From positions 434,001 through 498,000 of the forward strand of contig NZ_JAWUDN010000001.1 of assembly GCF_044430645.1 (NCBI RefSeq): DNA of 64,000 nucleotides, in the 5' to 3' direction. Below the pieces are notes generated by a model. The model was given only the letters and a program-made list of their open reading frames with translations, did no database searches and had not been told where the DNA came from. Source of the stretch: Ewingella allii (lineage in GTDB: Bacteria > Pseudomonadota > Gammaproteobacteria > Enterobacterales > Enterobacteriaceae). A program made the translations under genes and the position numbers. Below, one piece after another: positions 42,920 to 52,289 of this stretch. Numbering within the stretch: position 1 is the first letter of the stretch; each line of letters opens with the position of its first letter.

Positions 42920-45900
42920 TTACTCAGTTGGCATTGCTGGCTTGGTTGCCGGAGCCGTTGCAGTTGTCACTGCTGCATGGCCACCCGCTGAACCTTTGCC
43001 ATCAAAGTTGAACTCTGGACGCACCCAGTCACTCTGACGAGCAGGCTCTGGAACATAAGCCGGAGCAGGCGCTTTGGTCATTGGCGCGGTAGCGTGATGT
43101 TTGAAGCGCGGAGCAACCACATCGGTAGTGACTGCCTCAGCCTCAGCCGGAGCTGGAGCTGGAGCTGGAGCTGGAGCTGGAGCTGGAGCTTTAACTTCTG
43201 CTGGCTGGACGGCTTCAACTTTTGGCTCACTCGCTACAGCCACTGGTTCAACAACAACAGGCTGCTGAGCTTCAGGTTTAACTTCAACCACTGGCGTTGG
43301 CTCAACTGGCTCGGCAGTTTCTGCTTCAACCAAAACTGGCTCGTCAGCAACAGGCTGCTCTACAACCTCTGGTTCTGCAGTCACTGATTCTGTTACTTCA
43401 GGCTTAGCAACTTCTTCAACCGGAGCCACTGCTGGCGCGGGTTCTTCAACTGCCGGAGCTTGAGTTTCTGCTGGTGCTTCTGCTACTGGCGTTTCAACAG
43501 CAGGTTGTTTCTGCGCTTCAACCACTTCAGTGACGACAGGTGCAGGGGTGTTTTCCTGAGCAATTTCAACCTGATTAGTCAGTGTCTCGGCCTTCTCAAC
43601 CACGGCTGCATGTTCATCTTGCTGTTCAGCGGCCTGAGCCACTGGGTAGCTGATCCACACTTTGCCAGATGCCATTTCTGGCGAAGCGAACGCACCCACT
43701 AATGGCATCGGTGACTGTGATGGGTAACGCTCATCACGGTAACGGCGACGACGCTGACCGCTGACGCGAAGGTGGCGAGGTGAACGACGCGAGCGACGTG
43801 GCATACCACCTTCGCGGCCGCCTTCGTTCTGACTGTCATCTGTTTCGACTGCCGCAGTTTGCTCAACTTCTGGCTCAGCGCGTGTTTCTTGCGCGGCTGG
43901 CGTTACCGTTGGCATGACGCCGGTGATCAACTGCTGGGCAGCTGCTTCAGCTTCATGATCGATTTCAGACTCGAAGCGTACTTTCTGGGAAAGCTGACGA
44001 CGCTGGCGACGTTGAGTTGGCTGACGATCTTCCTGAGCCGTTTCTTCAACAACGTTAGCGACAACTTCCTGAGCAACAACTTCTTGGACTTTATCTTCTG
44101 GGGTATTTTTGCGTTTGTCATCGGAACGACGACGTGAACGATCGCCACGCTCACGGCGCGGAGCTTGCTGCTGCTCGTCGCGAGAAGAGGTGTTTTCTTC
44201 TTCGTTACGGGTTTCAGCGGCGACGACAGGTTCTTGATTGCGACGGTTACGACGCTGATCTTCACGCGGCTCGCGATTGTTCTCGCGGTTATCACGGCCT
44301 TCGCCACGGTTATCACGATTGTTTTCGCGACCTTCGCTGCGATTATCACGGTTGCCACGCTCACCGCGCTCACCGTTGCGATCGCGACGACCATTGCCCT
44401 GACGACGCTGGTTACGACGATCACCGTTACGGCGATTTTCGTTCTCAGTGGTTTCAGGTTCAACTTTCGCTACTTCAACTGGCTTAGCTTCAGCCTGCGG
44501 CTCAGAGGCGAACAGACCTTTCAACCCGCTAAAGAAGCGGCTGACCAGACCCGGCTTAGCGGCAGCAGGCGCTGCTACAGAGGCTGGGTGAGTCGGTGCT
44601 GCTGGCTGCTCAATGGCTTCAGGACGGTCAAAAGAGCTTGGCGGCGCTTCGCTTTGCAGAGCAAATGCGGCAAGTGCAGGCTGCTCTGGGCGTTTACGCT
44701 CAGCAGGCATATCTTCAGAAGGTTGCAGCATTTCTGCTTCATGAATCTGCGGCAGCAAGTAGCTCAGTACCGAGGACTCTTCACCTTTACGTACGCGAAG
44801 TACGGAATAGTGAGGTGTTTGCATCTGATCGTTAGGCACGATCACCGCGCGCACGCCGCCTTGACGTTTTTCAATCGCATTGACTGATTCACGTTTTTCG
44901 TTCAACAGATACGAAGCAATCGGCACTGGAACAATGGCGTGAACTTCTTTGGTGTTTTCTTTCAACGCTTCTTCTTCGATTAAACGAAGAATCGACAGTG
45001 ACAGGGATTCGTTATCACGAATGGTCCCGGTACCGGCACAGCGTGGACAGATGTGGTGCGTAGACTCACCCAGAGAAGGGCTGAGACGCTGACGCGACAT
45101 CTCCAGCAAACCAAAGCGAGAGATACGGCCAATCTGAATGCGAGCACGGTCTTGACGAACGGCATCACGCAGACGGTTTTCAACTTCACGCTGATGGCGC
45201 ACTGGCGTCATGTCGATGAAGTCGATAACAATCAGGCCACCCAAGTCGCGCAGGCGCAATTGGCGAGCAATTTCGTCTGCTGCTTCAAGGTTGGTGTTGA
45301 ATGCGGTTTCTTCGATATCGCCGCCGCGCGTTGCACGTGCGGAGTTGATGTCGATAGCGGTCAGGGCTTCGGTGCTGTCGATAACAATGGAACCACCGGA
45401 AGGGAGACGCACTTCACGCTGGAACGCAGATTCAATCTGAGATTCAATCTGGTAATGGCTAAACAGCGGGATTTCACCGATGTAAGGCTTAATTTTGCTG
45501 CTGAAATCTGGACGACCCAAGGCTGCGATATGCTCTTTAGCCAAATCGAGAATTTTAGGGTTGTCGATCAGGATTTCGCCAATGTCTGGGCGCAGGTAAT
45601 CGCGGAATGCGCGCACGATGACGTTGCTTTCCTGATGGATCAGGAAGGGAGCAGGGCGGCCTTCGGCGGCTTTTTTGATGGCGTCCCAGTGCTTGAGACG
45701 GAAGGTCAAATCCCACTGGAGTGCTTCAGCGGATTTACCTACACCGGCGGTACGCACGATGAGGCCCATGCCGTCTGGCAGTTGCAGCGAAGATAACGCT
45801 TCTTTCAGTTCAGTTCGGTCATCACCTTCAATCCGGCGGGAAATACCCCCAGCGCGAGGATTGTTAGGCATTAACACTAAATAGCTACCGGCCAGACTGA

Positions 45901-46258
45901 TGAAGGTCGTCAGTGCTGCACCTTTATTACCACGCTCTTCTTTATCTACCTGAACAATAACTTCCTGACCTTCGCGCAGAACATCTTTGATGTTTGGGCG
46001 GCCATGCGAGGAGTAATTGCTAGGGAAGTATTCGCGAGAAATTTCTTTGAGGGGGAGGAAACCATGTCGCTCAGCGCCATAATCAACGAATGCCGCTTCC
46101 AGACTTGGTTCAATGCGGGTGATTTTACCCTTGTAAATATTGGCTTTTTTCTGTTCATGACCCGGACTTTCGATATCCAAATCATAGAGCCGCTGTCCAT
46201 CCACAAGGGCAACGCGCAACTCTTCTTGCTGAGTTGCGTTTATCAACATTCTTTTCAT
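42920..46258 (-). CDS. rne: Ribonuclease E
   Basis: 1112 residues. Catalytic half 1-530: S1 domain (about 36-119), DNase I-like site with Asp303 (TAIDINSARATRG) and a second Asp in LIVIDFIDM, and the zinc link CPRCAGTG (about 404-411). The C-terminal scaffold is acidic and disordered and contains an amphipathic membrane anchor (LVSRFFSGLKGLF), two Arg-rich RNA-binding regions, the enolase site (SPMPLVGAFASPEMASGKVW) and the C-terminal PNPase site (RQSDWVRPEFNFDGKG). It initiates mRNA decay and processes rRNA/tRNA. An AP-repeat encoded by a hexanucleotide tract lies near the end. Divergent from rluC. Confidence 0.98.
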   Translation of the reverse strand: MKRMLINATQQEELRVALVDGQRLYDLDIESPGHEQKKANIYKGKITRIEPSLEAAFVDYGAERHGFLPLKEISREYFPSNYSSHGRPNIKDVLREGQEVIVQVDKEERGNKGAALTTFISLAGSYLVLMPNNPRAGGISRRIEGDDRTELKEALSSLQLPDGMGLIVRTAGVGKSAEALQWDLTFRLKHWDAIKKAAEGRPAPFLIHQESNVIVRAFRDYLRPDIGEILIDNPKILDLAKEHIAALGRPDFSSKIKPYIGEIPLFSHYQIESQIESAFQREVRLPSGGSIVIDSTEALTAIDINSARATRGGDIEETAFNTNLEAADEIARQLRLRDLGGLIVIDFIDMTPVRHQREVENRLRDAVRQDRARIQIGRISRFGLLEMSRQRLSPSLGESTHHICPRCAGTGTIRDNESLSLSILRLIEEEALKENTKEVHAIVPVPIASYLLNEKRESVNAIEKRQGGVRAVIVPNDQMQTPHYSVLRVRKGEESSVLSYLLPQIHEAEMLQPSEDMPAERKRPEQPALAAFALQSEAPPSSFDRPEAIEQPAAPTHPASVAAPAAAKPGLVSRFFSGLKGLFASEPQAEAKPVEVAKVEPETTENENRRNGDRRNQRRQGNGRRDRNGERGERGNRDNRSEGRENNRDNRGEGRDNRENNREPREDQRRNRRNQEPVVAAETRNEEENTSSRDEQQQAPRRERGDRSRRRSDDKRKNTPEDKVQEVVAQEVVANVVEETAQEDRQPTQRRQRRQLSQKVRFESEIDHEAEAAAQQLITGVMPTVTPAAQETRAEPEVEQTAAVETDDSQNEGGREGGMPRRSRRSPRHLRVSGQRRRRYRDERYPSQSPMPLVGAFASPEMASGKVWISYPVAQAAEQQDEHAAVVEKAETLTNQVEIAQENTPAPVVTEVVEAQKQPAVETPVAEAPAETQAPAVEEPAPAVAPVEEVAKPEVTESVTAEPEVVEQPVADEPVLVEAETAEPVEPTPVVEVKPEAQQPVVVEPVAVASEPKVEAVQPAEVKAPAPAPAPAPAPAPAEAEAVTTDVVAPRFKHHATAPMTKAPAPAYVPEPARQSDWVRPEFNFDGKGSAGGHAAVTTATAPATKPAMPTE
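43149..43190 (+). repeat. Hexanucleotide repeat (GGAGCT)7 inside rne
   Basis: Seven perfect copies of GGAGCT, read on the minus strand as AGCTCC, give a run of alternating Ala-Pro in the C-terminal scaffold of RNase E. Because the unit is six bases, slippage would change the protein by Ala-Pro pairs without a frameshift. Confidence 0.95.
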
Positions 46259-46848
46259 CTTAACTTACTCGTTATTTTTGCATTATTGACAGAGCTGCGG
46301 GCAAAATAACCTCATGGCCGGATAAACCGTTGGCCCCGAGTCTTCTCGCAAAGTCGTCAACCTCACGGTTGTCGCTTGCATAGGGGCGCATTATTTCGGT
46401 AAGCCTGCTTTTGCCGTATTAACCATACCAGCGTTATGAAAGCAGTACTTTTAGTAGGGGAATAGCTTCTGAATTTAGGTTAACAGATCTCATTCCATTT
46501 GCCGGCCAAGCTGCAATCCGCAGCCCGCTAATTGCTTGATTTCACATTACGTCTTACGCCATTGCTGCGCTTTTGTTCGATCAGACAAATCTATAATTCC
46601 TGCGTTTTCCCTAACTTAAGGAAAAGAACGCGGAAAGTGACCTCATTATTCCATTGCATGTACAGTGATAGCAAGGTGACTTTAGTAGTTGCAGTAAAGA
46701 TTCTTATCCTTATGCGATGTAACCCGCATTGATTATCCCTTCATTCTTACCGCTCGTCGGGTTTTCCAGCCCAGTTGCTGATAAACTAAACGCTAAGCTC
46801 ATAAAAACCAGTGGCGCGAACCGTGCCGGATATTTAGAATCGCGACCC
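46259..46848 (-). promoter_or_regulatory. Divergent rne/rluC region with the long rne leader
   Basis: 590 bases, no credible gene. In E. coli the rne mRNA has a leader of about 360 bases whose hairpins let RNase E cleave its own message. A compatible hairpin, CAACC-TCAC-GGTTG with flanking GCAA...TTGC complementarity, is at 46358-46371 and its surroundings. The rluC promoter is probably near 46640-46800. Confidence 0.65.
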
Positions 46849-47811
46849 ATGAAAACTGAGAATCCATCTGTACAATTAATCCCCATTTCCGAAGACGAAG
46901 CCGGACAGCGCATAGATAACTTCCTGCGCAACATCCTTAAAGGCGTACCTAAGAGCATGATTTATCGCATCGTGCGCAAGGGTGAAGTGCGGGTAAACAA
47001 AAAGCGTATTAAACCTGAATACAAGCTGTTGGCTGGCGACGAAGTGCGCGTACCTCCGGTTCGCGTTGCCGAGCGAGATGAAGCGCCGGTCTCTGCCAAA
47101 CTCGATAAAGTTGCCGCGTTAGCTGACTGCATCCTTTATGAAGACGATCATCTGCTGATCCTCAACAAACCTTCCGGCACCGCGGTGCATGGCGGGAGTG
47201 GGTTGAGCTTTGGCGTTATCGAAGGCCTAAGAGCTTTACGCCCCGACGCGCGTTTCCTTGAGTTAGTGCACCGTCTGGACAGAGACACTTCAGGCGTTCT
47301 GCTGGTGGCCAAAAAGCGTTCGGCATTGCGTTCGCTGCATGAGCAACTGCGTTTAAAAAGCATGCAGAAAGATTACCTCGCGCTGGTTCAGGGCGAATGG
47401 CAATCCCACTGCAAAGTGGTACAGGCCCCCTTGCTGAAAAACATTTTGCAGAGCGGTGAGCGTATCGTCAGGGTGAGTGCGGAAGGCAAGCCTTCTGAAA
47501 CCCGCTTTAAAATTGAAGAGCGCTACGAGTTCGCCACGCTGATTAAAGCCAGCCCGGTAACTGGAAGAACGCACCAGATCCGTGTGCACGCCCAGTATGC
47601 GGGGCACCCGATTGCTTTTGACGACAGATATGGCGATCGCGATTTTGACGGACAATTAGCCGGAACGGGGTTAAATCGCCTATTCCTGCATGCCGCTGCT
47701 TTGCGTTTTGAGCACCCTGGTACCGGCGAGACGTTGCGCATTGAGGCTCCAATGGATGCCAAACTGCGCAACTGCTTGAAGAAGCTGCGTCTCAAACCTG
47801 CCAAAGGCTAA
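46849..47811 (+). CDS. rluC: 23S rRNA pseudouridine synthase RluC
   Basis: 320 residues from ATG 46849, the start homologous to E. coli (MKTENPSVQLIPI); longer frames run into the promoter region and no strong ribosome-binding site is seen. An N-terminal S4 domain (QRIDNFLRNILKGVPKSMIY, about 20-80) and the RsuA/RluA catalytic domain with Asp in HRLDRDTSG. It makes pseudouridines 955, 2504 and 2580 (E. coli numbering) near the peptidyl-transferase centre. Convergent with maf, six bases apart. Confidence 0.96.
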   Translation: MKTENPSVQLIPISEDEAGQRIDNFLRNILKGVPKSMIYRIVRKGEVRVNKKRIKPEYKLLAGDEVRVPPVRVAERDEAPVSAKLDKVAALADCILYEDDHLLILNKPSGTAVHGGSGLSFGVIEGLRALRPDARFLELVHRLDRDTSGVLLVAKKRSALRSLHEQLRLKSMQKDYLALVQGEWQSHCKVVQAPLLKNILQSGERIVRVSAEGKPSETRFKIEERYEFATLIKASPVTGRTHQIRVHAQYAGHPIAFDDRYGDRDFDGQLAGTGLNRLFLHAAALRFEHPGTGETLRIEAPMDAKLRNCLKKLRLKPAKG

Positions 47812-47816
47812 TGCTT

Positions 47817-48422
47817 TTATACTGACTGTTGGCGCAGAAGGGGATTGACCCCTTTAGCGCGCAACAGTTCCAGCAGTGCAATCAACGGCAGACCAATCAG
47901 CGTATTGGGATCTCTGCCGTTGAGTTGGCTAAATAAACTGATCCCCACCCCCTCGCACTTAAAGCTCCCCGCGCAATCGTAAGGCTGTTCCATCTCTAAA
48001 TAGTTGCTTATCTCTTCATCGCTTAACGCCCGGAAGGAAACTTCAAAGGGTTCGCATAAGGTAACGGCTTGCTGAGTGCGGCTATCGAGCAGTGACAGGC
48101 CAGTGTAGAAGGTCACCACCTTGCTACTTGCCGCGCGCAATTGTCGTTTCGCATTCTCAAAGGTGTGAGGCTTGCCGGTGATTTTTCCCTCGATTGCACA
48201 GACCTGGTCTGAACCGATGATCAAATGATTGGGATGCGAGTGCATCAAAGCCCGCGCCTTGGCTTCGGCCAATCGTTTGACTAAAGTTTCAGGCGATTCA
48301 TTAGCATAGGGCGACTCGTCGATATTCGGCGCGGCACAGCTAAACTCAAGGTTAAGCTTTTCAAGCAGTGCGCGGCGGTAGGTTGATGTCGAAGCGAGCA
48401 GAATAGGGGGTAAAGTTGGCAT
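47817..48422 (-). CDS. maf: m7GTP pyrophosphatase, Maf family (YceF)
   Basis: 201 residues from ATG 48422 (an upstream in-frame GTG at 48437 would add five). The Maf motifs: ILLASTSTYRRALL (about 7-20), DESPYANESPETLV, IIGSDQVC and VTFYTGLSL. Maf/YceF proteins hydrolyse modified nucleotides, this subgroup preferring m7GTP. Convergent with rluC and divergent from the yceD-rpmF-fab operon. Confidence 0.93.
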   Translation of the reverse strand: MPTLPPILLASTSTYRRALLEKLNLEFSCAAPNIDESPYANESPETLVKRLAEAKARALMHSHPNHLIIGSDQVCAIEGKITGKPHTFENAKRQLRAASSKVVTFYTGLSLLDSRTQQAVTLCEPFEVSFRALSDEEISNYLEMEQPYDCAGSFKCEGVGISLFSQLNGRDPNTLIGLPLIALLELLRAKGVNPLLRQQSV

Positions 48423-48566
48423 TATTATTTTTTTCACAAAGCGTAGCGTTATTTATTTGCACATCTTAAACTGTTGGCCGCTGTGGAAGCGAATATTGGT
48501 GAAAGGTGCGGTTTTGAGGCCTTTTTCTTTGACTCTATGTCGTTACAAAGTTAATATGCGCGCCCT

Positions 48567-49091
48567 ATGCAAAAAGTAAAATTACCCTTGGCCGTTGATG
48601 CGGTTCGTACAGCCCAAAAGCGTTTAGATTACTCCGGTGTCTACACGCCTGATCAGGTAACACGAGTTGCGGCATCAGTGGTTAGTGTTGATTCTGATGT
48701 GGAAACATCTTTGTCGTTTAATATCGACAATCAACGGCTGGCCGTTATCGAAGGCAAATCAGCAGTTCTCGTAACTCTGGAATGTCAGCGATGTGGTAAG
48801 ACGTTTGAGCATCAGGTTCACACAACATATTGTTTTAGCCCTGTTCGCAATGATGAACAGGCTGAGGCATTACCGGAAGCGTACGAGCCGATCGAAGTCG
48901 ACGACTTTGGCGAAGTTGATCTGCTGGCAATGATTGAAGATGAAATCATTCTTTCTTTGCCTGTCGTTCCGGTACATGAATCTGAACACTGTGAAGTGTC
49001 CGACGCGGACATGGTATTTGGTAAACTGCCTGAAGAGGCGGAGAAACCAAATCCATTTGCCGTATTAGCGAGTTTAAAGAAAAGTACTTAA
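48567..49091 (+). CDS. yceD: 23S rRNA accumulation protein YceD (DUF177)
   Basis: 174 residues. The central LVTLECQRCGKTFEHQV (about 67-83) with its CxxC and the acidic IEVDDFGEVDLLAMIEDEII followed by LSLPVVPVHES are the DUF177 hallmarks. Needed for normal 23S rRNA levels in E. coli and plants. Twelve bases upstream of rpmF; first gene of the yceD-rpmF-plsX-fab operon. Confidence 0.95.
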   Translation: MQKVKLPLAVDAVRTAQKRLDYSGVYTPDQVTRVAASVVSVDSDVETSLSFNIDNQRLAVIEGKSAVLVTLECQRCGKTFEHQVHTTYCFSPVRNDEQAEALPEAYEPIEVDDFGEVDLLAMIEDEIILSLPVVPVHESEHCEVSDADMVFGKLPEEAEKPNPFAVLASLKKST

Positions 49092-49103
49092 GGAGTAAGG
49101 TCC

Positions 49104-49271
49104 ATGGCCGTACAACAGAATAAACCAACCCGTTCTAAACGTGGCATGCGTCGCTCTCACGATGCTCTGACCACTTCCACTCTGTCTGTGGACAAAACTT
49201 CTGGTGAAACTCACCTGCGTCACCATATCACTGCCGACGGTTTCTACCGCGGTCGCAAGGTAATCGGCTGA
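49104..49271 (+). CDS. rpmF: Large subunit ribosomal protein L32
   Basis: 55 residues, starting MAVQQNKPTRSKRGMRRSHD and ending GFYRGRKVIG: the standard proteobacterial L32, without the CxxC zinc form. AAGGAG lies upstream, overlapping the yceD stop region. In E. coli it is co-transcribed with plsX and the fab genes, tying ribosome and lipid synthesis. Confidence 0.97.
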   Translation: MAVQQNKPTRSKRGMRRSHDALTTSTLSVDKTSGETHLRHHITADGFYRGRKVIG

Positions 49272-49333
49272 GATTTGCTTGCTACTTATTTGCGTGATAA
49301 CTCACTCATGATAAGTACTAGCAAGGCGATACC

Positions 49334-50368
49334 TTGACTCGTCTAACCCTTGCGTTAGATGTAATGGGCGGGGACTTCGGTCCTTCCGTCACAGTGCCTG
49401 CTTCATTGCAGGCACTGATCTCTAATTCTGAACTCCATCTTCTTCTGGTCGGGGATCCCGACGCAATCACGCCTTTCCTTGCTAAAGCCGATCCTTCTCT
49501 GAGAGAACGAATTCGGATTATTCCTGCTGAATCAGTTATAGCCAGCGACGCTCGCGCATCGCAAGCTATCCGGGCCAGCAAAGGAAGTTCAATGCGGGTG
49601 GCCTTAGAGCTGATTAAGAGTGGAGACGCGCAGGCCTGTGTCAGTGCTGGTAATACTGGTGCACTGATGGGACTCGCAAAAATGGTTATAAAGCCTCTGG
49701 AAGGTATTGAACGCCCGGCGCTGATGACGGTGTTACCGAATCAGCTGCGCAGTAAAACGGTGGTGTTGGATCTTGGGGCGAATGTTGAATGTGACAGCAC
49801 GATGCTGGTCCAGTTTGCCGTGATGGGTTCGGTGATGGCTGAAGAAGTCATCGGCATTGAGAACCCGCGCGTAGCCTTGCTGAATATCGGCGAGGAAGAG
49901 TCGAAAGGGCTGGATAACATTCGTGACGCGGCAGCCATTTTAAAAAATACGCCAGCTATCAACTATATCGGCTATCTTGAAGGCAATGAGCTGTTAACCG
50001 GTAAAACTGATGTGATGGTGTGTGATGGCTTTGTCGGGAATGTCACACTCAAGACCATGGAAGGTGTAATAAGGATGTTTTTGTCACTGTTAAAATCCTC
50101 TGGGGAGGGTGGCAAGAAGGCTTGGTGGCTGAAATGGTTAGGCCGTATTTTGCAGAAGAAATTAGCAAAGCGCTTCGGCCATCTCAATCCAGACCAGTAT
50201 AATGGCGCATGTTTAGTAGGATTACGGGGCATCGTTATTAAAAGCCACGGCGGAGCAAATCAGCGAGCGTTCGCTGTTGCTATCGAACAGGCTGTGCAGG
50301 CGGTGCAGCGGCAAGTTCCACATCGGATAGCCGCGCGCCTTGAGGCTGTATTACCCAAGAGTGACTGA
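49334..50368 (+). CDS. plsX: Phosphate acyltransferase PlsX
   Basis: 344 residues. It makes acyl-phosphate from acyl-ACP for glycerolipid synthesis, as a peripheral membrane enzyme. Recognised by LTLALDVMGGDFGPSVTVPA, VSAGNTGALMGLAK, LDLGANVECDS and HLNPDQYNGACLVGLRG. The start is TTG at 49334 (AAGGCGA upstream), giving the conserved MTRLTLALDVMGGD. Six bases before fabH. Confidence 0.95.
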   Translation: MTRLTLALDVMGGDFGPSVTVPASLQALISNSELHLLLVGDPDAITPFLAKADPSLRERIRIIPAESVIASDARASQAIRASKGSSMRVALELIKSGDAQACVSAGNTGALMGLAKMVIKPLEGIERPALMTVLPNQLRSKTVVLDLGANVECDSTMLVQFAVMGSVMAEEVIGIENPRVALLNIGEEESKGLDNIRDAAAILKNTPAINYIGYLEGNELLTGKTDVMVCDGFVGNVTLKTMEGVIRMFLSLLKSSGEGGKKAWWLKWLGRILQKKLAKRFGHLNPDQYNGACLVGLRGIVIKSHGGANQRAFAVAIEQAVQAVQRQVPHRIAARLEAVLPKSD

Positions 50369-50374
50369 TCGTAC

Positions 50375-51328
50375 ATGTATACAAAAATTCTCGGTACGGG
50401 GAGCTATTTACCCGTGCAAGTTCGGACTAATGCCGACTTAGAAAAAATGGTGGATACCTCCGACGAGTGGATTGTCACCCGTACAGGTATTCGTGAACGT
50501 CGTATCGCTGCACCGGATGAGTCTGTGGCCACAATGGGCCTGCATGCAGCAGAGAAGGCACTTGAAATGGCAGGCGTTAGCGCAAGCGAAGTCGGTCTGA
50601 TCATTGTTGCGACAACCTCATCTACCCACGCATTCCCAAGCTCGGCATGTCAGATTCAAAACATGTTGGGTATCAAAGATACCGCGGCATTTGACTTAGC
50701 AGCAGCTTGCGCAGGCTTCACCTATGCGCTGAGCGTTGCAGATCAATACGTCAAGAACGGTGCTGTTCGCTATGCATTAGTGATCGGCTCTGACACCTTG
50801 TCGCGCAAGCTCGATCCGCAAGATCGCGGCACCGTGATTCTGTTCGGTGACGGCGCGGGTGCTGTACTGCTTGGCGCGTCAGAAGAGCAGGGGATTATCT
50901 CCACTCACATGCACGCCGATGGCCACTATGGCAACTTGTTGACGCTGGCTTACCCAGATCAGTCTGCGCCAGAAAAACCGGCTTACGTCACTATGGCGGG
51001 CAACGAAGTCTTTAAAGTCGCCGTGACTGAATTGGCTCATATCGTTGAAGAAACGCTCGAGGCCAATAATCTTGATCGTTCAGAGCTGGATTGGCTGGTT
51101 CCGCATCAGGCCAACCTGCGCATTATCAGCGCAACGGCTAAAAAGCTGGGCATGGGCATGGATAAAGTCGTCGTGACCCTCGATCGCCATGGTAATACCT
51201 CCGCAGCGTCTGTTCCTGCGGCATTCGATGAAGCCGTTCGCGATGGCCGTATCAAGCGCGGGCAACTGGTTCTTCTCGAAGCATTTGGCGGTGGCTTTAC
51301 CTGGGGCTCGGCGCTGGTACGTTTCTGA
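50375..51328 (+). CDS. fabH: 3-oxoacyl-ACP synthase III FabH
   Basis: 317 residues, E. coli length. Catalytic triad Cys112 (DLAAACAGF), His in VPHQANLRI (about 244) and Asn in HGNTSAAS (about 274). It starts fatty acid synthesis by condensing acetyl-CoA with malonyl-ACP. Second of the fab genes, tightly packed. Confidence 0.98.
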   Translation: MYTKILGTGSYLPVQVRTNADLEKMVDTSDEWIVTRTGIRERRIAAPDESVATMGLHAAEKALEMAGVSASEVGLIIVATTSSTHAFPSSACQIQNMLGIKDTAAFDLAAACAGFTYALSVADQYVKNGAVRYALVIGSDTLSRKLDPQDRGTVILFGDGAGAVLLGASEEQGIISTHMHADGHYGNLLTLAYPDQSAPEKPAYVTMAGNEVFKVAVTELAHIVEETLEANNLDRSELDWLVPHQANLRIISATAKKLGMGMDKVVVTLDRHGNTSAASVPAAFDEAVRDGRIKRGQLVLLEAFGGGFTWGSALVRF

Positions 51329-51346
51329 TTTAACAGGATAATCAAA

Positions 51347-52279
51347 ATGACAAAAATAGCAGTTGTTTTTCCTGGGCAGGGCTCTCAAGCCTTGGGGATG
51401 TTGGCTGATTTAGCGGCTGCGCATCCGATTGTTGAGGAAACCTTTGCAGAGGCTTCATCTGCGCTAGGGTATGATCTGTGGGAGCTGGTACAGCAGGGTC
51501 CTGCGGAAGAACTGAATAAAACTTGGCAGACCCAGCCTGCGTTGCTGGCGGCGTCTGTCGCTATCTGGCGTGTATGGCAGCAAAGCAATGGCGCGAAGCC
51601 TGCTTATCTCGCCGGTCACAGTCTGGGCGAGTATTCCGCTCTGGTTTGTGCTGGCGTGCTGGACTTCAAACAGGCTATTTCGCTGGTTGAACTGCGTGGG
51701 AAACTGATGCAAGAAGCCGTGCCAGAAGGCACTGGCGCGATGTCCGCCATTATTGGCCTGGACAACGACGCTATTGCCAAAGCTTGTGAAGAGTCTGCAC
51801 AGGGGCAGGTAGTCTCGCCAGTTAACTTCAACTCTCCGGGCCAAGTGGTTATCGCCGGGCATAAAGAAGCCGTTGAGCGCGCGGGTGCTGCTTGTAAAGC
51901 CGCCGGTGCAAAACGCGCACTGCCTCTGCCTGTTAGCGTGCCGTCTCACTGTGCGCTGATGAAGCCTGCTGCCGATAAAATGGCCGTTGCGCTTGAGAAC
52001 GTCACTTTTTGTGAGCCGCAATATCCGGTTGTGAACAATGTGGATGTCAAAGTTGAAACGTCGCCTGAAGCTATCCGCAGCGCGCTGGTTCGTCAGCTTT
52101 ACAACCCGGTTCGCTGGACTGAATCTGTCGAATTCATGGCAGCGCAGGGCGTTGAACATTTAGTTGAAGTTGGACCAGGTAAAGTTCTTACCGGCCTGAC
52201 TAAACGTATTGTTGATACTTTAACAGCAGCGGCCGTAAATGATACTGCCAGCCTGACTGCTGCGCTCGAACAAGAATAA
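51347..52279 (+). CDS. fabD: Malonyl-CoA:ACP transacylase FabD
   Basis: 310 residues. Catalytic Ser92 in GHSLGEYSAL, the oxyanion FPGQGSQ at the start, and His in VPSHCALMKPA (about 201). It loads malonyl onto ACP. Eighteen bases after fabH. Confidence 0.98.
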   Translation: MTKIAVVFPGQGSQALGMLADLAAAHPIVEETFAEASSALGYDLWELVQQGPAEELNKTWQTQPALLAASVAIWRVWQQSNGAKPAYLAGHSLGEYSALVCAGVLDFKQAISLVELRGKLMQEAVPEGTGAMSAIIGLDNDAIAKACEESAQGQVVSPVNFNSPGQVVIAGHKEAVERAGAACKAAGAKRALPLPVSVPSHCALMKPAADKMAVALENVTFCEPQYPVVNNVDVKVETSPEAIRSALVRQLYNPVRWTESVEFMAAQGVEHLVEVGPGKVLTGLTKRIVDTLTAAAVNDTASLTAALEQE

Positions 52280-52289
52280 GAGGAACATC

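Noticed and set aside
43094..43387. Plus-strand frame rich in Trp-Ser repeats
   Set aside because: It is the reverse reading of the GGAGCT repeat in rne, not a gene.
44165..45796. Plus-strand frames of 240 and 247 codons opposite rne
   Set aside because: They mirror the Arg/Glu-rich scaffold and the catalytic domain of RNase E; no family resemblance.
46532..46732. 66-codon frame in the rne/rluC gap
   Set aside because: No ribosome-binding site, and it overlaps the expected rne leader and rluC promoter.
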